Of a stretch of 58,874 nt of DNA, positions 17,847 through 26,317 are shown piece after piece. Below the pieces are notes generated by a model. It saw only the letters and a list, made by a program, of their open reading frames with translations. It did no database searches and had not been told where the DNA came from. Location of the stretch: positions 1 to 58,874 of the forward strand of contig NZ_QYUP01000012.1 in the NCBI RefSeq assembly GCF_003590855.1. The letters are read 5' to 3'. Origin of the DNA: Massilia cavernae. GTDB taxonomy: Bacteria; Pseudomonadota; Gammaproteobacteria; Burkholderiales; Burkholderiaceae_D. The position numbers were made by a program, and so were the translations under genes. The stretch's first letter is position 1; the number at the start of each line of letters is the position of its first letter.

Positions 17847-18916
17847 GCCGCGCCGAAGGCTTCGTCCAGCGACAATATCCTGCCGGTGTCGGCAGCATCG
17901 TATCCGGTCAGTTCGTCGACCCGCGCATGATATTCCGGTGTTTGCAGGATGGCGATGAACTGCCGCATCAGCGGTTCGCCGGCGGCGTCGAGCCGCATCG
18001 CGAAGAAGTAGCGTTCGCGCACCAGTGGAATGAAATCCAGGCCGAAGCGCTGCGCGGCCGTGCGTACCCCGAAGCCTACGTCCGCCATGCCGCTGGCGAT
18101 ATATGCCGCCACCGCCGAATGGGTGAATTCGGCGCTGCTGAAGCCGCCGATATCGTGCGGCGACACGCCCTGCGCGGACAGCATCAGTTCGAGCAGCATG
18201 CGCGTACCCGAGCCGACCTGCCGGTTAACGAAGCGCACGCCGGGCCGGGCCAGGTCGGCGAGTTCCGCGATGGACAGGGGATTGCCCGCGGCGACAAACA
18301 GGCCCTGGTGGCGCACCGCGAGCTGGACCAGGCAATGCTGGCCAGGATCGAGCCAGCGCGTGTACCAGGCCATCGCCGCCTTTTCGTATTCGCCGCATGG
18401 CACGTGGAAGCCGGCCAGGTCGCACTCGCGGCGCGCCAGCGCCGCCACCGCATCGGTGCTGTTCCGGTAGCGCAGTTCGATCGGCATCTCGACCTTGTCC
18501 AGGTGGGCCATCAGCGCGGCCACCGCGAATCCGTGGCTGGCGTCCATGCGGATCATCTGCAGTTTTTCGGCCGCCATCTTCCCCAGTTCGCTTTCCAGTT
18601 CGGACGCCAGGCTGTCGAGCGTCGGCGACAGGCGGGCGGCGATGCGGCGGTCGGCCCAGACCAGTTTTTCGGCCAGCGGCGTCAGGCTGGTTCCACGCCC
18701 GCGCCCGGTCTGGAGCAGGCTGGCGCCGAACAGCCGTTCAGCCTCGCGCAGCAGTCCCCAGGCGTAGCGATACGACAGCTTGACCGATTTCGCCGCCTGC
18801 GCGATCGAGCCCTGGTCCTGTACAGCTAGCAGCAGACTGAGCAGTGCCGACGTGTCCAGCGGCGCTTGCGCATCGAAACTAATTTCCCAGTGGGGACGGA
18901 TTTGAACTTTGAACAT
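17843..18916 (-). CDS. ModE-type HTH regulator with a binding-protein-like sensor domain
   Basis: A 357-residue protein. Residues about 20-105 form a ModE/LysR-type winged helix (LLLAVQDQGSIAQAAKSVKLSYRYAWGLLREAERLFGASLL), and residues about 120-340 form a periplasmic-binding-protein-like domain of the molybdate-binding type (MDASHGFAVAALMAHLD, then GSGTRMLLELML). Regulators of this build sense molybdate or tungstate. The adjoining formate dehydrogenase and tungstate transporter genes make them the likely targets. Its start codon lies inside an 8-4-8 palindrome, suggesting autoregulation. There is no clear ribosome site upstream, so a short or leaderless transcript is possible. Confidence 0.82.
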   Translation of the reverse strand: MFKVQIRPHWEISFDAQAPLDTSALLSLLLAVQDQGSIAQAAKSVKLSYRYAWGLLREAERLFGASLLQTGRGRGTSLTPLAEKLVWADRRIAARLSPTLDSLASELESELGKMAAEKLQMIRMDASHGFAVAALMAHLDKVEMPIELRYRNSTDAVAALARRECDLAGFHVPCGEYEKAAMAWYTRWLDPGQHCLVQLAVRHQGLFVAAGNPLSIAELADLARPGVRFVNRQVGSGTRMLLELMLSAQGVSPHDIGGFSSAEFTHSAVAAYIASGMADVGFGVRTAAQRFGLDFIPLVRERYFFAMRLDAAGEPLMRQFIAILQTPEYHARVDELTGYDAADTGRILSLDEAFGAA

Positions 18917-18934
18917 AGGCTAAAAATAGCCTAT
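18915..18934. promoter_or_regulatory. Perfect 8-4-8 palindrome over the regulator start: probable operator
   Basis: ATAGGCTA-AAAA-TAGCCTAT is a perfect palindrome whose left end covers the start codon of the ModE-type regulator. A further half-site, GTAGGCTA, lies at 18983-18990. A site this symmetrical at this position is what an autoregulating dimeric repressor would use. Assignment to this regulator is inference. Confidence 0.6.
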
Positions 18935-18989
18935 TTTGAACATTCATGCACCGTGTTATTCTCCAAAACTACGAGTAGAAATGTAGGCT

Positions 18990-19014
18990 AAATATGCTTT
19001 TTTTGAGCATATTT
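18990..19014. promoter_or_regulatory. 9-7-9 inverted repeat upstream of the regulator
   Basis: AAATATGCT (18990-18998) and AGCATATTT (19006-19014) flank a T-rich 7-nt spacer. The dyad abuts the GTAGGCTA half-site, forming with the 18915 palindrome a 100-nt regulatory block. It may once have served the fds operon, now 1.25 kb away across the inserted tnpB element. It could instead be a hairpin. Confidence 0.45.
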
Positions 19015-19060
19015 GCGTGCGGGCCCGAGATTAAACTGGAACCACGAACATTGACGTCCT

Positions 19061-19080
19061 CCCCAACCTATAGGTTGGGG
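19061..19080 (-). ncRNA. Right-end hairpin, probable 3' end of the TnpB guide RNA scaffold
   Basis: CCCCAACCTATAGGTTGGGG is a perfect 20-nt palindrome overlapping the last codons and stop of tnpB. In IS200/IS605 elements the guide RNA scaffold covers the tnpB 3' end and the element's right end, with the guide taken from flanking DNA. Here the flank read on the minus strand begins TGTTCGTGGTTCC just below 19051. The RNA itself is inferred; only the structure is seen. Confidence 0.5.
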
Positions 19081-20174
19081 ATTCCTACAGCTAGCGTCGC
19101 ACGTCCGCGACGGAGAATGTTTATCGCAGCATTGAGATCACGATCATGTACCGCTCCGCAATCACAACAACGCCATTCTTTCGCATGTTCTGTGAACATG
19201 CTTCCAAGGTCTGCGATACCTTTCGGTCCCGCCCTTGGGCATCGAATCTGGAAAAGATTTTCGCAATCCGAGCAGATCTGGGTGGTAAAGCTTTCGTTCA
19301 CTTCTTCAAACCAGGCGCCATGCTTAACAGCCTTGTACGCCAGTTGTGTGCGGAAGGACGACCAGCCGACATCGTAGACGGACTTCGCCATGCTGGTCTT
19401 GGCGAGCGCGGAAGCATTGATATTACCGACCACAATGTAGTCGAACGCGCCGACAATGGCGCTGGTGCAGGTGTGCAGGTAATGGCGGCGGCAATTGGCA
19501 ATCTTTGCGTGGATCGCCGCGACCCGCTTCTTCTTGCGCGCGCGCTGGGCAACCGCCAGCGCCGCCTCACTGGCACGGTAGATGTGCGGCGCCGCGATGC
19601 GACTGCCGTCGCTCAGCATGGCCAGGTCTTTCAGACCAAGGTCGATTCCCACACCGCGCACCGGCAAGCGGGCAGGCGGCGCCGGTACTTCAAGGACGAT
19701 ATTGAGGAACCAGTTGCCGCGCCGGTCGCGCGAGAAGTTGGTCCCGTCGGTGATTTTGCCCTCGGGCAGCGCGCGCGAATGGAACACGCGGAAGGTATTG
19801 CCGGCGAAGCGGAAGGCATTGCCTTCGCGTTTCAGTTCACGTCCTTTCAACGGCACCCAGCCCGAGGACTTCCTGCCCCGATAGCGAAGGTAGGGACGGC
19901 GCGACTGGAAGCGCGACCTGGCGTACTGCTGGCACACGTCGTTGACCGTACCCGAGTGAAGGCCAAGCTCCTTGCTGCACCCGGTGGTGAGCTTGATCAG
20001 GTCGAAACCGGTATGCCAGCGGCGACCGAAACGCAGCGCGTCCTTTTGTCTGTCGTTGCAGTAGTTCCAGACGAAGTTGACTGCCCGGGCCTGCTTGTTC
20101 AACAAGCCGGTCAGCGACTTGACGCGGTAGCGGTAAACCAGTTTCATCCAGGTTCGACAGTCATTCTCGGCCAT
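19068..20174 (-). CDS. tnpB: TnpB RNA-guided nuclease homologue with altered RuvC-II residue
   Basis: A 368-residue OrfB/TnpB protein. RuvC-I is GIDLG with Asp178; RuvC-III is HDRDLNAA with Asp346; a zinc ribbon uses C301-x2-C304 and C336-x2-C339. The usual second-motif glutamate is missing: the segment reads IVVGNINAS with Gly250 where many members have Glu. Glu294 in NESFTTQICSDC may replace it, since TnpB groups with a relocated glutamate have been described. The start is uncertain between ATG 20174 and ATG 20147; a longer reading to 20279 would run over fdsB. The C-terminus ends inside the right-end palindrome, where a guide RNA scaffold would be expected. Confidence 0.85.
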   Translation of the reverse strand: MAENDCRTWMKLVYRYRVKSLTGLLNKQARAVNFVWNYCNDRQKDALRFGRRWHTGFDLIKLTTGCSKELGLHSGTVNDVCQQYARSRFQSRRPYLRYRGRKSSGWVPLKGRELKREGNAFRFAGNTFRVFHSRALPEGKITDGTNFSRDRRGNWFLNIVLEVPAPPARLPVRGVGIDLGLKDLAMLSDGSRIAAPHIYRASEAALAVAQRARKKKRVAAIHAKIANCRRHYLHTCTSAIVGAFDYIVVGNINASALAKTSMAKSVYDVGWSSFRTQLAYKAVKHGAWFEEVNESFTTQICSDCENLFQIRCPRAGPKGIADLGSMFTEHAKEWRCCDCGAVHDRDLNAAINILRRGRATLAVGIPNL

Positions 20175-20199
20175 GGTTCCACACTTAAGACCAAGACAT

Positions 20200-20245
20200 C
20201 GACTGCTGCGCAGTCGGCTCCTTTCACTCCCCGTCCCGAAGGACG
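20200..20245 (-). repeat. Left-end hairpins of the tnpB element
   Basis: Two hairpins upstream of tnpB: CGACTGC-TGC-GCAGTCG (20200-20216) and CGTCC-CGAA-GGACG (20232-20245, tetraloop). They lie between tnpB and the fdsB ribosome site and resemble imperfect hairpins at left ends of IS200/IS605 elements. If so, almost all of the original fdsB leader has been displaced. Confidence 0.5.
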
Positions 20246-20266
20246 ACGTTTCTCGGAGCAAATCTG

Positions 20267-21967
20267 ATGAACCATCCAATCATTCCCATCGCCGTGCAGG
20301 GAGCCAGCCGCGAGCGCAAACGCCAGGCGCCCAAGGGCCGCCGCGTCGACCCGCAGGCCCTGGCAGAGGTGCAGAGGCTGCTGGGCGCCGAATCGCGCCA
20401 GCCGGACCTGCTGATCGAGCACCTGCACAAGATCCAGGATGTGTACAAATGCCTGTCCGCCGCCCACCTGGCCGCGCTGGCGCAGGAGATGAAGCTGGCG
20501 CAAACCGAGGTGTACGAGGTGGCCACCTTCTACCATCACTTCGACGTCGTCAAGGAAGGCGAGGAGGCCCCGGCGGCGCTGACGGTGCGCGTATGCGACG
20601 GCTTGTCCTGCGAAATGGCGGGCGCGCGCGAGCTGCTCGACAGGCTGCCCACGATCCTCGGCCGCGAGGTGCGCGTCATCGGCAGCCCGTGCATCGGCCG
20701 CTGCGAGCAGGCGCCGGCCGTACTGGTGGGGCAGCACCCGGTGCCGCACGCGAACGTTGAATCCATCGCCGCCAGGGTAGCGGCTGGCGAAACCACCCAC
20801 GTCCCCGAAGGCTTTATCGATTACGACGCCTACCGCGCCGCCGGCGGCTATGCACTGCTGCGCGAATGCGTGGAAGGGCGGCGCGACGCCGAGGCGGTCA
20901 TCGCCACCATGGAAAGTTCCGGCCTGCGCGGCCTTGGTGGCGCGGGCTTTCCGGCCGGGCGCAAGTGGCGCATCGTTCGCGCCGAAGCCGGCCCGCGCCT
21001 GATGGCCGTCAACATCGACGAGGGCGAACCCGGCACCTTCAAGGACCGCCATTACCTCGAACGCGACCCGCACCGATTTATCGAAGGCGCACTGATCGCA
21101 GCGTGGGTGGTTGGCGTCGAAACTATTTTCATCTACCTGCGCGACGAATACCACGGCTGCCGTGCGATGCTGGAAAAGGAGCTGGACAAGCTGCGCGCCG
21201 ATCCGTCAATGGCTGGCATGCCGAAGCTTGTGCTGCGCCGGGGCGCCGGCGCATACATCTGCGGCGAAGAATCCGCGATGATCGAATCGATTGAAGGCAA
21301 GCGCGGCATGCCACGCCTGCGTCCTCCCTACGTGGCGCAGGTCGGCCTGTTCGGGCTGCCCACGCTGGAGCACAATTTCGAAACCCTGCACTGGGTGCGC
21401 GACATCCTGGAAAAGGGCGCCGACTGGTTCAGCAGCCATGGCCGCAATGGACGCAAGGGCCTGCGCTCGTTCTCGGTATCGGGCCGCGTAAAGGAGCCGG
21501 GCGTCAAGCTGGCGCCGGCAGGCATCACGGTGCAGGAGCTGATCGACGAATACTGCGGCGGCATGCAGGACGGCCACCAGTTCTACGGCTACCTTCCAGG
21601 CGGCGCGTCGGGCGGCATCCTGCCCGCCTCGATGAACGAAATTCCGCTCGATTTCGACACGCTGCAGCAGTACGGCTGCTTCATCGGATCGGCGGCAGTG
21701 GTAGTGCTATCGAACCAGGACACGGCAGTCTCCGCTGCCCGTAACACGATGCGTTTCTTCAAGCACGAGTCATGCGGCCAGTGTACGCCGTGCCGCGTCG
21801 GCACCGCCAAGGCGCTGGCGCTGATTGAGCAGGATCGCTGGGATATTGCGTTGCTCGACGAACTGTCGCACGTGATGCGCGACGCATCGATCTGCGGCCT
21901 CGGGCAGGCGGCGCCCAACCCCGTCGATTGCGTTGTCCAATACTTTCCACACGAGCTTTCCAAATGA
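20267..21967 (+). CDS. fdsB: NAD-dependent formate dehydrogenase, fused gamma/beta (NuoE-NuoF-like) subunit
   Basis: A 566-residue diaphorase subunit of a cytoplasmic Mo/W formate dehydrogenase. Residues about 30-170 are a NuoE-like [2Fe-2S] thioredoxin fold with cysteines in VCDGLSC and CIGRC. Residues about 200-560 are NuoF-like with the FMN site RGLGGAGFPAGRKW, the NAD site GAGAYICGEESA and the [4Fe-4S] motif ESCGQCTPCR. In Cupriavidus and Rhodobacter these are separate FdsG and FdsB chains; here they are one. ATG 20267 has GGAG 8 nt upstream. The gene overlaps fdsA by ATGA. It passes electrons from formate oxidation to NAD+. Confidence 0.93.
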   Translation: MNHPIIPIAVQGASRERKRQAPKGRRVDPQALAEVQRLLGAESRQPDLLIEHLHKIQDVYKCLSAAHLAALAQEMKLAQTEVYEVATFYHHFDVVKEGEEAPAALTVRVCDGLSCEMAGARELLDRLPTILGREVRVIGSPCIGRCEQAPAVLVGQHPVPHANVESIAARVAAGETTHVPEGFIDYDAYRAAGGYALLRECVEGRRDAEAVIATMESSGLRGLGGAGFPAGRKWRIVRAEAGPRLMAVNIDEGEPGTFKDRHYLERDPHRFIEGALIAAWVVGVETIFIYLRDEYHGCRAMLEKELDKLRADPSMAGMPKLVLRRGAGAYICGEESAMIESIEGKRGMPRLRPPYVAQVGLFGLPTLEHNFETLHWVRDILEKGADWFSSHGRNGRKGLRSFSVSGRVKEPGVKLAPAGITVQELIDEYCGGMQDGHQFYGYLPGGASGGILPASMNEIPLDFDTLQQYGCFIGSAAVVVLSNQDTAVSAARNTMRFFKHESCGQCTPCRVGTAKALALIEQDRWDIALLDELSHVMRDASICGLGQAAPNPVDCVVQYFPHELSK

Positions 21968-24753
21968 GCGCGCTGACCAGGTTTGAAATCAATGGCCGCG
22001 AAGTCGAGGCGGCGGCAGGTGAAACGCTGATCGAGGTTGCCGACCGCGTTGGTATCGATATTCCCCGCCTTTGCTACAAGGAAGGCATGGACACGGCCGG
22101 CAATTGCCGTTCGTGCATGGTGGAGATCGACGGCGAGCGCGTGCTGGCGCCTTCATGCTGCCGCTATCCGGCGGCGGGCATGAAGGTTCGCACCGACAGC
22201 CCGCGCGCGGTGGCGGCGCAAAAGATGGTGCTGGAGCTGCTGCTGTCGGACATGCCGGAAACCGACTACACGCGCCACAATGAAGTGGACGCCTGGGCGC
22301 GCAAGCTGGCGGTCGGCAAGCCGCGTTTCGCCGCGCGCGCGCAGCCGCAACAGGACGCGTCGCACGCCGCGATCACCGTCAACCTCGACGCCTGCATCCA
22401 GTGCACGCGCTGCGTGCGCGCCTGCCGCGACGAGCAGGTCAACGACGTGATCGGCCTCGCGTTCCGCGGCGACCACGCGAAGATCGTGTTCGACATGGAT
22501 GACCCGATGGGCGCGTCCACCTGCGTCGGCTGCGGCGAATGCGTGCAGGCCTGCCCAACCGGCGCGCTGATGCCCGCGCGCGACGCGGCGCTTGCACTGC
22601 CCGATAAGAAGGTCAATTCGGTCTGCCCGTACTGCGGCGTAGGCTGCCAGCTGACCTACAACGTCAAGGACAACAAGATCCTTTACGTGGAAGGCCGCGA
22701 CGGCCCCGCGAACCACGAACGCCTGTGCGTGAAGGGCCGCTACGGCTTCGACTACGCGCACCATCCGCACCGCCTTACCAAACCCTTGATCCGCCGCGCC
22801 GACGCGCCCAAATCCGGCGACTTCACGATGGATCCGGATCGCGTGCTGGACGTGTTCCGCGAAGCGACGTGGGAAGAAGCCCTCGAAGCGGCGGGCGGCA
22901 AGCTCGCGAACATCCGCGACACCTACGGCAAGCGCTCGCTGGCGGGCTTCGGCTCCGCCAAGGGCAGCAATGAGGAAGCCTACCTGTTCCAGAAGCTGGT
23001 GCGCACTGGTTTCGGCAGCAACAACGTCGACCACTGCACCCGCCTGTGCCACGCCTCGTCGGTGGCTGCGCTATTGGAGGGAATAGGCTCCGGCGCGGTA
23101 TCGAACCCGGTGATGGACGTGACCCGCGCCGAGGTGGTGATCATCATCGGCGCCAACCCTACCGTGAACCATCCGGTGGCGGCGACCTGGATCAAGAACG
23201 CCGTCAAGGCCGGCACGAAGCTGGTCGTGTGCGATCCGCGCCGTTCCGACTTGGCGCGCACCGCCCACCGCTACCTGCAGTTCAAGCCCGACACCGACGT
23301 CGCGCTGCTGAACGCCATGATGCACGTGATCGTCAGCGAAGGCCTGGTCGACAAAGGGTTCATTGAAAGCCGCACCATCGGCTACGAGGAACTGGAACGC
23401 AACGTGGCCGGCTACAGCCCCGAGCTGATGGCGCCGATCTGCGGCATCGACGCCGACACCATCCGCTACGTGGCGCGCCTGTACGCCACGTCGAAGGCGT
23501 CGATGATCCTGTGGGGCATGGGCATCTCGCAGCACATCCACGGCACCGACAACGCGCGCTGCCTGATCGCGCTGGCGCTGATGACCGGCCAGATCGGCCG
23601 TCCCGGCACCGGCCTGCATCCGCTGCGCGGCCAGAACAACGTGCAGGGCGCCTCCGACGCTGGCCTGATCCCGATGATGTTCCCCGACTACCAGCGCGTC
23701 GACAACCCGGCCGCGCTGGCGAAGTTCGAGCAGGCCTGGGGAACTGCGCTGGACAGCACGCCGGGCCTGACCGTGGTCGAGATCATGGACGCGATCTTGC
23801 GCAAGGAAGTGCGCGGCATGTACATCATGGGCGAGAACCCGGCCATGTCAGATCCCGACGCCAACCACGCGCGCGAATCGCTGGCCGCACTCGACCACCT
23901 GGTGGTGCAGGACATCTTCCTGACCGAGACCGCCTACCTGGCCGACGTGATCCTGCCCGCCAGCGCCTTCCCGGAAAAAACCGGCAGCTTCACCAACACC
24001 GACCGCCTGGTGCAGATCGGCCGCCAGGCCATCGACCCGCCCGGCGACGCGAAGCAGGACCTGTGGATCATCCAGCAGATGGCGCGCAGGCTGGGCCTCG
24101 AATGGCAGTACGGGCACGTGTCGGAAGTGTTCGACGAGATGCGCCGCACCATGCCCAGCATCGGCGGCATCACGTGGGAGCGGCTGGAGCGCGAGCACGC
24201 GGTCACCTATCCATGCGCGCAGGAGGGCGACCCCGGCGAGCCTGTGGTCTTCACCGAAACCTTCCCGCGCGAGTCGGGCCGTGCGCGCTTCGTCCCGGCC
24301 GACATCATCCCGGCCGACGAACGCCCCGACACCAACTACCCGATGGTCTTGATCACCGGCCGCCAGCTCGAACACTGGCACACCGGCAGCATGACGCGGC
24401 GTGCCGCGGTGCTGGACGCGATCGAGCCCGACCCGGTGGCGCTGGTGCACCCGCTCGACCTGTCGGCGATGGGCGGCAAGCCGGGCGACGTGATCACCAT
24501 CGAGTCGCGCCGCGGCACGGTGACGCTGTTCGCGCGCGCCGACGACAGTTCGCCGCGCGGCGCCATCTTCGTCCCGTTCTGTTACTACGAAGCAGCGATC
24601 AACCGGCTCACCAACGCCGCGCTGGATCCGTACGGAAAGATTCCTGAGTTCAAGTACTGCGCGATCCGCGTATCGCTCGGGGGCGAAGTGGCGGAACAGG
24701 GCTCGTACGGCGGAGGACAGATACTGGAAGACATGGCACAATCGTCAACATGA
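21964..24753 (+). CDS. fdsA: NAD-dependent formate dehydrogenase catalytic alpha subunit
   Basis: A 929-residue molybdopterin enzyme oxidising formate to CO2. The N-terminus has a plant-type [2Fe-2S] cluster (CYKEGMDTAGNCRSC), a NuoG-like His/Cys cluster, two ferredoxin [4Fe-4S] motifs (CIQCTRCVRAC, CVGCGECVQAC) and CPYCGVGC before the bis-MGD domain. The metal ligand is Cys362 in RLCHASS, so this is the Cys rather than the selenocysteine type. The start ATG 21964 overlaps the fdsB stop; its own stop overlaps fdhD. Whether Mo or W is the native metal is open, but the tup genes downstream suggest tungsten. Confidence 0.95.
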   Translation: MSALTRFEINGREVEAAAGETLIEVADRVGIDIPRLCYKEGMDTAGNCRSCMVEIDGERVLAPSCCRYPAAGMKVRTDSPRAVAAQKMVLELLLSDMPETDYTRHNEVDAWARKLAVGKPRFAARAQPQQDASHAAITVNLDACIQCTRCVRACRDEQVNDVIGLAFRGDHAKIVFDMDDPMGASTCVGCGECVQACPTGALMPARDAALALPDKKVNSVCPYCGVGCQLTYNVKDNKILYVEGRDGPANHERLCVKGRYGFDYAHHPHRLTKPLIRRADAPKSGDFTMDPDRVLDVFREATWEEALEAAGGKLANIRDTYGKRSLAGFGSAKGSNEEAYLFQKLVRTGFGSNNVDHCTRLCHASSVAALLEGIGSGAVSNPVMDVTRAEVVIIIGANPTVNHPVAATWIKNAVKAGTKLVVCDPRRSDLARTAHRYLQFKPDTDVALLNAMMHVIVSEGLVDKGFIESRTIGYEELERNVAGYSPELMAPICGIDADTIRYVARLYATSKASMILWGMGISQHIHGTDNARCLIALALMTGQIGRPGTGLHPLRGQNNVQGASDAGLIPMMFPDYQRVDNPAALAKFEQAWGTALDSTPGLTVVEIMDAILRKEVRGMYIMGENPAMSDPDANHARESLAALDHLVVQDIFLTETAYLADVILPASAFPEKTGSFTNTDRLVQIGRQAIDPPGDAKQDLWIIQQMARRLGLEWQYGHVSEVFDEMRRTMPSIGGITWERLEREHAVTYPCAQEGDPGEPVVFTETFPRESGRARFVPADIIPADERPDTNYPMVLITGRQLEHWHTGSMTRRAAVLDAIEPDPVALVHPLDLSAMGGKPGDVITIESRRGTVTLFARADDSSPRGAIFVPFCYYEAAINRLTNAALDPYGKIPEFKYCAIRVSLGGEVAEQGSYGGGQILEDMAQSST

Positions 24754-25610
24754 CAGCGTCCCCTTTCCGGTATCGGCCACAACTGTCGGAAGCCTCCGCC
24801 AGCCTCACCCATGACGTCGAGGTGGTGGACGAGCGCGGACGCCGTTCGACCATCGCGATTCCCGCCGAACGCCCGCTCACCGTCTACGTCGACAAGCGCG
24901 AACTGGTCACCCTGATGACGCTCGGCGGCGCGCCGGAAGCGCTGACGCTCGGCTACCTGCGCAACCAGCGCCTGGTGCGCTCTATCTCCGACGTGGTATC
25001 GGTGCAGGTGGACTGGTCGGTCGATTCGGTGGCCGTCGTCACCCGCAACGGCATTGCCGACGTCGAGGAACGCACCTCGAAGAAGGTAGTCACCACCGGC
25101 TGCGGGCAGGGCTCCGTGTTCGGTGGCTTGATGGACGATATCGACAAAATCGCGCTGCCGCCGGACGCGCGCCTCGCGCAGTCGACCATCTACCGCATCG
25201 TCGAAACCATCCGCACCCAGCAATCCATCTACAAGCAGGCCGGCTCCGTACATGGCTGCGCGCTGTTCACGAAGGCGGGCGAACTGCTGTATTTCATCGA
25301 GGACGTGGGCCGCCACAACGCGGTCGACGCCATCGCCGGCCGGATGTGGCTCGACCAGCTCGAAGGCGGCGACAAGGTGTTCTACACCACCGGCCGCCTT
25401 ACCTCCGAAATGGTGATCAAGGGCGCGCAGATGGGCATCCCCTTCCTGCTGTCGCGCTCGGGCACCACGCAGATGGGCCATATGGTCGCCGAAAAAGTCG
25501 GCATGACGCTGCTTGCGCGCTGCACCGGCAAGCACTTCCTTCTGCTGACAAGGCACGGCAGCATCGATTTCGAGCCGCAGCTGCTCGAGGCAGCGCCGCG
25601 CATCGCCTGA
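24750..25610 (+). CDS. fdhD: Formate dehydrogenase accessory sulfurtransferase FdhD
   Basis: A 286-residue FdhD that moves sulfur onto the molybdenum or tungsten cofactor of formate dehydrogenase. The active-site loop is TTGCGQGSVFG with Cys118, a one-Cys form of the CxxC loop found in E. coli FdhD. The domain end (FLLSRSGTTQMGHMVAEKVGMTLLARCTGKHFLLLT) matches the family. It overlaps fdsA (ATGA) and tupB (one base, TGATG). Confidence 0.93.
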   Translation: MTASPFRYRPQLSEASASLTHDVEVVDERGRRSTIAIPAERPLTVYVDKRELVTLMTLGGAPEALTLGYLRNQRLVRSISDVVSVQVDWSVDSVAVVTRNGIADVEERTSKKVVTTGCGQGSVFGGLMDDIDKIALPPDARLAQSTIYRIVETIRTQQSIYKQAGSVHGCALFTKAGELLYFIEDVGRHNAVDAIAGRMWLDQLEGGDKVFYTTGRLTSEMVIKGAQMGIPFLLSRSGTTQMGHMVAEKVGMTLLARCTGKHFLLLTRHGSIDFEPQLLEAAPRIA

Positions 25611-26317
25611 TGTCGCTGATCGACGCCACCATTGCCGCCTTCGGCCTGCTGTTGTCGGGCGATGCGGCGCTGTGGCAAATCATCTGGGTGTCGCTCAAGA
25701 CCACCGCCGCCGCGCTGCTGCTGGCGGCGCCGTTTGCGGTAGTGCTTGGGTACGTCATCGCCAGCCATCGCTTCGCTGGCCGGCGCATAGCGATCTGGCT
25801 GGTGCAGGCGGCGCTGTCGCTGCCGACGGTACTGATCGGCCTTCTCCTGTACCTGCTGTTGTCGCGCCATGGGCCGCTGGGCGCGATGCACTGGCTGTTC
25901 TCCCAGCCCGGCATCGTCTTCGGCCAAGTGCTGATCGTCCTGCCCGTGCTGGTGGCGTTCACGCTGGCCGCGGTGCAGGCGGCCGACCCGCGCTTCGCCG
26001 AAACGGCCGTCGCGCACGGCGCCTCGAAGCTGCGCGTGATGGCGGCGGTGCTGCACGAAGCGCGCTTCGGCGTGATGGCCGCCGTGATCAGCGGCTTTGG
26101 CCGGGTGATCTCCGAGGTCGGATGCGCGCTGATGGTCGGCGGGAACATCGCCGGTGAAACCCGCACCATCACCACCGCCATCGCACTGGAAACCAGCAAG
26201 GGCGATTTCGCGCAAGGGATCGCGCTTGGCATCGTTCTGGTGACGATCGCACTCGTGATGAACGGCGCGCTGATGCTGCTGCAGGGCGACGCGCACGCGG
26301 CGGGAGGCGTGCGGTGA
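25610..26317 (+). CDS. tupB: Tungstate ABC transporter permease
   Basis: A 235-residue inner-membrane permease with about six hydrophobic segments and the ABC-coupling EAA-like loop around AETAVAHGASKLRVMAAVLHEARFGVMAAVISGFGRVISEVG. The family match is to TupB-type rather than ModB-type permeases, judged with TupA downstream. It starts at an ATG overlapping the fdhD stop and overlaps tupC by GTGA. Confidence 0.88.
   Translation: MSLIDATIAAFGLLLSGDAALWQIIWVSLKTTAAALLLAAPFAVVLGYVIASHRFAGRRIAIWLVQAALSLPTVLIGLLLYLLLSRHGPLGAMHWLFSQPGIVFGQVLIVLPVLVAFTLAAVQAADPRFAETAVAHGASKLRVMAAVLHEARFGVMAAVISGFGRVISEVGCALMVGGNIAGETRTITTAIALETSKGDFAQGIALGIVLVTIALVMNGALMLLQGDAHAAGGVR

Larger units (their letters stand above)
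19051..20250 (-). mobile_element. IS200/IS605-superfamily element carrying only tnpB (IS1341-like)
   Basis: A single tnpB gene with terminal secondary structures and no tnpA. On the minus strand the right end is the 20-nt palindrome at 19061-19080 followed by AGGACGTCAA ending near 19051. The left end holds hairpins at 20200-20216 and 20232-20245. Elements of this kind have no terminal inverted repeats or target duplication, so both outer limits are approximate, the left one by perhaps 15 nt. It lies antisense to and directly in front of fdsB. Confidence 0.7.

Noticed and set aside
19068..20174. Possible CRISPR-Cas12-like system from the RuvC protein
   Set aside because: Length, lone gene and terminal hairpins fit a TnpB transposon gene; no direct-repeat array or cas genes are present.
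20174..20279. Longer N-terminus for TnpB reaching into fdsB
   Set aside because: The extra residues are unlike TnpB and would cover the left-end hairpins and the fdsB start.
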